NCBI GenBank assembly: GCA_031280645.1
Contig: JAITGL010000030.1
Location: 1-9,436 of the forward strand
Length of the DNA stretch: 9,436 nucleotides
Direction: 5' to 3'
Source: Tannerellaceae bacterium
Lineage (GTDB): Bacteria > Bacteroidota > Bacteroidia > Bacteroidales > Tannerellaceae
The notes under the pieces were generated by a model, which saw only the letters and a list, made by a program, of their open reading frames with translations, was not told where the DNA came from and made no database searches. Position 1 is the first letter of the stretch. Every line of letters begins with the position of its first letter. Of this stretch, positions 6,362 through 9,436 are shown one piece after another. A program made the position numbers and the translations under genes.

Positions 6362-7909
6362 ATGAAAAAACAATTCTGGAGTTTAATCCTCCCTACCCTC
6401 CTCATAATATCCTGTAATACCGACTCGCTTATCGAAATGGACACTCCCAAATACATGGTAACCGACGAGTCGGCCGACCTCGGAATGCTATTCACGAATT
6501 GCCAGGTAAACTACGCGCGCCGATCGGCCCTAACCGCGCTCCGCATCCCCGCTGGATACGCCAAGTATTACTCTACCCACTCCACCGTAATGCCGGGCGA
6601 CCGCTACCAATACACCGGCATGTACTTCAACGAACCATGGGAGGCCTTCTCTAACGAAGGCAAGATGGTAATTCACCTCCTCAATGCGCTGGAAAAGCAA
6701 AACAGCCCCGACATGGGAAACAACATCGCCATCCTCAAAATCCTTAACGCCGCAATCTTTTCATGGATCACCGACGTATATGGCGACATCCCCTACGCTC
6801 AAGCCGGCCGGGCATATAGCGATGCAACCTTCTCTCCCCAATTCGACACCCAGGAGTCCATTTACAAATCCATACTACCCATGCTCGGCGAAGCCTGCGC
6901 CGCCCTCGACCCCGGCAAGCCCGTATGGACTAAGTACGACGCCATCTACCAAGGCGACATTTCCAAATGGAAGCAATTCGGCTACTCACTCATGCTGCGA
7001 ATGGCCCTGCGCATGGCCGCCGTCGAACCCGCTGCAGCACGCCAATACGGCGAGCAAGCTATCGCCGGAGGAGTAATCCTCAACAACGCCGACAACTTCA
7101 AAATTGCCTGCGTAGACAATCAAAACACCGAACGGAATCCCGTAGCCTACGGCATCATATTCAGCGACCCCGAAAAATACTGGAAGCTCGGAGCCGACTT
7201 TGTCGACGCCCTTAAAGACAACGACCCACGAGCCACCGTCATCCTCGGAGGAAAGCTAAAAGCCGAAAATCCGGTACCGAACTCCGGTATAATGAACACC
7301 TACTGGTGGGACGACAACGCTTGGGATTACGCCATCGACGACCAGCAAGGCTACCCCCACGGCCAAGACGTGCAAGTAACCTCCTACGAGCTTATTCAAA
7401 AGAACTATACCAGGCCCAGTCGTTATCTTTTCGATTATAAATCGCCCATGGTACGGCTCGCAGCCCACGAGATGTACTTCTGCATCGCCAAAGCCCACAG
7501 TATGGGATGGAACACCGGCGGCCGCGCAGCAGAAAGCATGTACAACGCCGGCGTCCGCTCCAATATGACTTTCTACGCCGCCTACCCCGGCGCCCCCCTA
7601 ATAGGCGAAGAAGACATCGAAGCATACCTCGTCCGCCGACCTTATTCAGACGCAAACCTGTTGCGCGAGCTATGGATTGCCAACTACCTCGACCCCTTCC
7701 AAGGCTGGTTTTACATCCGCCAATGGGGCCCCGACCTGTCGCCCAACGTACCTAACATCAAAATGCCCCGCCGGCTGCCATACGCCGAAAGCGAACAAAC
7801 CCGAAACGAAGCCGGCTACTTGGCAGCCCTAAGCCAAATGGGCATGCCGCCCAATGTCACCTTGGTTGACCAGTTTACATATCGCTGCTGGTGGGATACG
7901 AGGAAATAA
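6362..7909 (+). CDS. SusD/RagB-like surface glycan-binding lipoprotein
   Basis: This 515-residue lipoprotein should form the hinged lid on the SusC barrel and capture substrate at the cell surface. The N-terminus is a short lipoprotein signal with lipobox IISC (Cys18). The body matches the SusD-like_2 subgroup rather than canonical SusD: ILKILNAAIFSWITDVYGDIPYAQA (about 120-145), the helical repeat region around KWKQFGYSLMLRMALRMA, the EMYFCIAKAHSMGWNTGG segment with a following YNAGVRSNM, then PFQGWFYIRQWGPD and the near-terminal PRRLPYAESEQTRNEAGY motif. Length is normal for the family and no frameshift is visible. It starts 13 nt after susC, without its own promoter, so expression should follow susC. 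Codon choice is strongly C-ending, more so than fecR or the gene at 8235. Which glycan or other ligand it binds is unknown. Confidence 0.93.
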   Translation: MKKQFWSLILPTLLIISCNTDSLIEMDTPKYMVTDESADLGMLFTNCQVNYARRSALTALRIPAGYAKYYSTHSTVMPGDRYQYTGMYFNEPWEAFSNEGKMVIHLLNALEKQNSPDMGNNIAILKILNAAIFSWITDVYGDIPYAQAGRAYSDATFSPQFDTQESIYKSILPMLGEACAALDPGKPVWTKYDAIYQGDISKWKQFGYSLMLRMALRMAAVEPAAARQYGEQAIAGGVILNNADNFKIACVDNQNTERNPVAYGIIFSDPEKYWKLGADFVDALKDNDPRATVILGGKLKAENPVPNSGIMNTYWWDDNAWDYAIDDQQGYPHGQDVQVTSYELIQKNYTRPSRYLFDYKSPMVRLAAHEMYFCIAKAHSMGWNTGGRAAESMYNAGVRSNMTFYAAYPGAPLIGEEDIEAYLVRRPYSDANLLRELWIANYLDPFQGWFYIRQWGPDLSPNVPNIKMPRRLPYAESEQTRNEAGYLAALSQMGMPPNVTLVDQFTYRCWWDTRK

Positions 7910-8094
7910 CCCATAGGAATAAGCCTGCCGTAACCGCCCTCCGCCGGTATAATCCGATACAATGGCAAAAAATAGCCGGACAACAGCAATGATAATTTAC
8001 CTGATAATGCAAAAGCTGCAAACAGGTTGGCAGCAAAGCGTTGCTCTATCGCAAACAGCAATTATTGAGACGGCTCAACGTTGCGCACTGCCGA
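7910..8094. other. Intergenic stretch without a recognised gene
   Basis: No credible coding frame and no U-tract terminator is visible after susD. The only regularities are short direct repeats: AACAGCAAT at 7982-7990 and 8054-8062, and GCAAACAG at 8018-8025 and 8051-8058. These could be binding sites or chance. ACCG/CGGT pairing near 7934-7948 is too short to call. Confidence 0.3.
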
Positions 8095-8199
8095 AAACCC
8101 GAAGCCCGAAAGCTTCCGTTTATCTTGGGCCAAACTTGGGAGTTCAAACCCGGGGAGCGGCGTCGGAAGCTTGGGGCTACGGTCCGAATCTCCGGGTTT
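8095..8199. repeat. Large inverted-repeat structure between susD and the dehydratase gene
   Basis: Nested inverted repeats span about 105 nt. The outer arms are AAACCCG (8095-8101) and CGGGTTT (8193-8199), then GCCC (8104-8107) with GGGC (8174-8177), then AAGCTTCCG (8110-8118) with CGGAAGCTT (8164-8172), a perfect 9-bp pair. The 45-nt interior can form a small AACT/AGTT hairpin (8133-8144) and holds repeated TTGGG/CCCGG runs. No T tract follows, so it is not an ordinary terminator. It might be a dispersed palindromic (REP-like) element, an mRNA-stabilising structure after susD, or a structured leader for the next gene, whose start lies about 35 nt beyond it. The sequence cannot decide between these. 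Confidence 0.5.
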
Positions 8200-8234
8200 G
8201 CTTATGTTTTAATTTCTACTAAATAAATGTGAAT

Positions 8235-9350
8235 ATGAATAGAAGAGATTTTCTTAACACATCGGTCGCCGCAAGTTCGGGGGCCTTGGCCGCCGGGATC
8301 ACATCTTGCCGGCCGGCTCCTCTTAGAAGGAAGAAAGCCGAGCGGGCGGAACAGATGCAAGTAGCTTTCGATTATTTCTACGGCGGGCCTAATAATCCTG
8401 CCAAAGTGCAAATGGCCAAAGAGCTTGGCGTGCAATATGCCGTTGCGGGCGTAATGTATCCGCGTCAACTTGGGCTTCCGGAAGGAGTTATGCCTTGGGA
8501 TCTGGAATCCTTGCAGGCAACGGTAAATGCTTATGAGGCTCAGGGCCTCAAGTTCTGCGTTGTAGAGGGCCCTCCCACCTTAGGTTCAAGAACAAAACTT
8601 GCATTGCCTGGCCGGGATGAGGAGATCAGTAACTTCATCAAGTTTATACATAATCTGAGCAAGGTAGGCGTGAAAGTCATTTGCTATAACTGGATGCCCG
8701 AGGTGGGCTGGTTCCGCACATCATCGAACCGAACCAGCCGAGGAGGCTCCTTAGTGACAGCCTTTGATATTGAAGACACCAAAGACTTGGCCATGAATCG
8801 CTTTGAACGAGAGTTCACAGCTGAGGAGATGTGGGCCAATCTGGAATATTTCATGAAAGCCGTTGTACCCGAAGCCGAAAAAGCCGGGGTACAATTAGCC
8901 CTGCATCCCGACGATCCTCCGATTCCAAAGCTTAAAGGCATATCTCGCATATTAACTTCAGCCGACAATCTGGAGAGGGCGATTAACTTGTATAAAAGTC
9001 CGGTTAACGGATTAACTTTGTGCCAAGGCTGTTGCGCTACAATGGGCGAGGATGTTCCGGCAGCCATCAAACGTTTTGCCAGCCATATATTCTTTGTGCA
9101 TTTCAGAGACGTCAAAGGCAATAAGTACAATTTTGAGGAAGTATATCACGATAATGGAATCACGGATATGTATGCCGCCATGAGAACATATTATGAAATA
9201 GGCTTCCATGGCCCGATACGCCCTGATCATGTTCCAACAATGGTTAACGAAGACAATACCAATCCCAGCTACGGCTTGTTAGGCAATCTTTTTGCCATTG
9301 GCTATATGCGCGGGTTAATGGAAGCGGCAGACTGGGAAGTGAATGGATAG
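8235..9350 (+). CDS. Mannonate dehydratase-like enzyme with Tat signal and lipobox
   Basis: This 371-residue TIM-barrel protein matches the UxuA family, which dehydrates D-mannonate to 2-keto-3-deoxygluconate in glucuronate breakdown. Motifs in order: ICYNWMPEVGWFRT, LALHPDDPPIPKLKG, GLTLCQGCCATMG, FFVHFRDVKG, FEEVYHDNGITDMY and IRPDHVPTM, then NPSYGLLGNLFAIGYMRGL. The expected metal ligands are all present: His224, Cys263, His289 and Asp331. Unusually, the N-terminus is NRRDFLN followed by a hydrophobic stretch and ITSC (Cys25), a twin-arginine signal with a lipobox, so the folded enzyme should be exported and lipid-anchored. Compared with E. coli UxuA from memory, the family HH near the N-terminal barrel strand is replaced (VAGVMYP here), the mid-protein insertion is shorter, and RPDHGH becomes RPDHVP, so the substrate may differ. 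ATG 8235 was preferred over GTG 8229 because it puts the RR motif in the normal place. The next gene starts 51 nt downstream. Confidence 0.88.
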   Translation: MNRRDFLNTSVAASSGALAAGITSCRPAPLRRKKAERAEQMQVAFDYFYGGPNNPAKVQMAKELGVQYAVAGVMYPRQLGLPEGVMPWDLESLQATVNAYEAQGLKFCVVEGPPTLGSRTKLALPGRDEEISNFIKFIHNLSKVGVKVICYNWMPEVGWFRTSSNRTSRGGSLVTAFDIEDTKDLAMNRFEREFTAEEMWANLEYFMKAVVPEAEKAGVQLALHPDDPPIPKLKGISRILTSADNLERAINLYKSPVNGLTLCQGCCATMGEDVPAAIKRFASHIFFVHFRDVKGNKYNFEEVYHDNGITDMYAAMRTYYEIGFHGPIRPDHVPTMVNEDNTNPSYGLLGNLFAIGYMRGLMEAADWEVNG

Positions 9351-9370
9351 CGCCGACCTTTAAGCACGAA

Positions 9371-9385
9371 GTTTAATTATTAAAC
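9371..9385. repeat. Perfect short palindrome upstream of the last gene
   Basis: GTTTAAT (9371-9377) and ATTAAAC (9379-9385) are perfect inverted arms around one central T, lying 17-31 nt before the ATG at 9402. It could be an operator half-site pair, but such AT-rich palindromes also arise by chance, and no T tract follows. Confidence 0.3.
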
Positions 9386-9401
9386 CAATAAATATTTTAT
9401 C

Positions 9402-9436
9402 ATGAAGACAAAACTGATTTTAATTTCTTTAGCTCT
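9402..9436 (+). CDS. Start of an exported protein, cut by the window edge
   Basis: ATG 9402 opens MKTKLILISLA, a charged start followed by a hydrophobic run typical of a signal peptide or lipoprotein signal. The leader before it is A/T-rich (AATAAATATTTTATC), like other starts here. Only eleven complete codons are visible, so the product cannot be named. The gap from the dehydratase gene is 51 nt with no terminator, so co-transcription is likely. Confidence 0.65.
   Translation, partial: MKTKLILISLA

Noticed and set aside
6684..7755. Several Arg/Pro-rich open frames of about 80-130 codons on both strands within susD
   Set aside because: They are out-of-frame shadows produced by the C-ending codon bias of susD and show no domain features.
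8203..8210. TATGTTTT as a promoter box for the dehydratase gene
   Set aside because: The terminal G is missing and there is no -33-like element in the GGTCCG region upstream.
8041..8226. 61-codon + strand open frame in the gap after susD
   Set aside because: Its second half is the large inverted repeat, which dictates the residues; no domain or convincing start is visible.
8684..9130. 148-codon open frame on the minus strand
   Set aside because: It lies fully within the dehydratase gene, whose motifs are unambiguous, and its translation has no recognisable domain.

Overview
The window reads as Bacteroidota, most likely Bacteroidales. It carries a TonB-linked SusC/RagA porin with its SusD partner, a FecR anti-sigma factor of the Bacteroidetes type, promoter-like TAnnTTTG boxes in place of classical -10 boxes, and A/T-rich rather than Shine-Dalgarno-type sequence before its starts. 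All recognised protein genes lie on the + strand. Species cannot be named from the sequence.

Layout. 1-420 is the 3' end of ATP-dependent PEP carboxykinase (pckA), closed by a strong intrinsic terminator (446-483). 484-797 has no intact gene; it holds a possible remnant of a TPR-like C-terminus (541-633), a second strong terminator (663-700) and a plausible promoter (698-727) for comF (798-1577), a ComF-type phosphoribosyltransferase. From 1690 onward lies what looks like a polysaccharide-utilisation or nutrient-acquisition locus: fecR (1690-2679), a 234-nt leader, susC with an N-terminal STN signalling domain (2914-6348), and susD (6362-7909). A 325-nt intergenic stretch follows, with a large inverted-repeat structure (8095-8199). 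Then comes a mannonate-dehydratase-like enzyme with a twin-arginine signal and lipobox (8235-9350), and the first 35 nt of another gene with a signal-peptide-like start (9402 to the window edge).

How the genes work together. SusC and SusD should form a lidded outer-membrane importer. The STN domain of SusC should report substrate occupancy to the periplasmic end of FecR, which would release a sigma factor that is not encoded next to fecR here. The downstream enzyme suggests uronate or aldonate chemistry, but the substrate of the locus is not shown by the sequence.

Most interesting signals. (1) On the minus strand of the susC leader there is a full transcription-unit signature: a TAATTTTG box overlapping the susC start codon and, about 110 nt downstream, a hairpin with a 9-nt U tract. 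This predicts a cis-antisense small RNA like those reported for Bacteroides PULs (DonS type). (2) A mannonate-dehydratase-like protein keeps all four likely metal ligands yet appears exported and lipidated. (3) The anti-sigma gene has no adjacent sigma gene.
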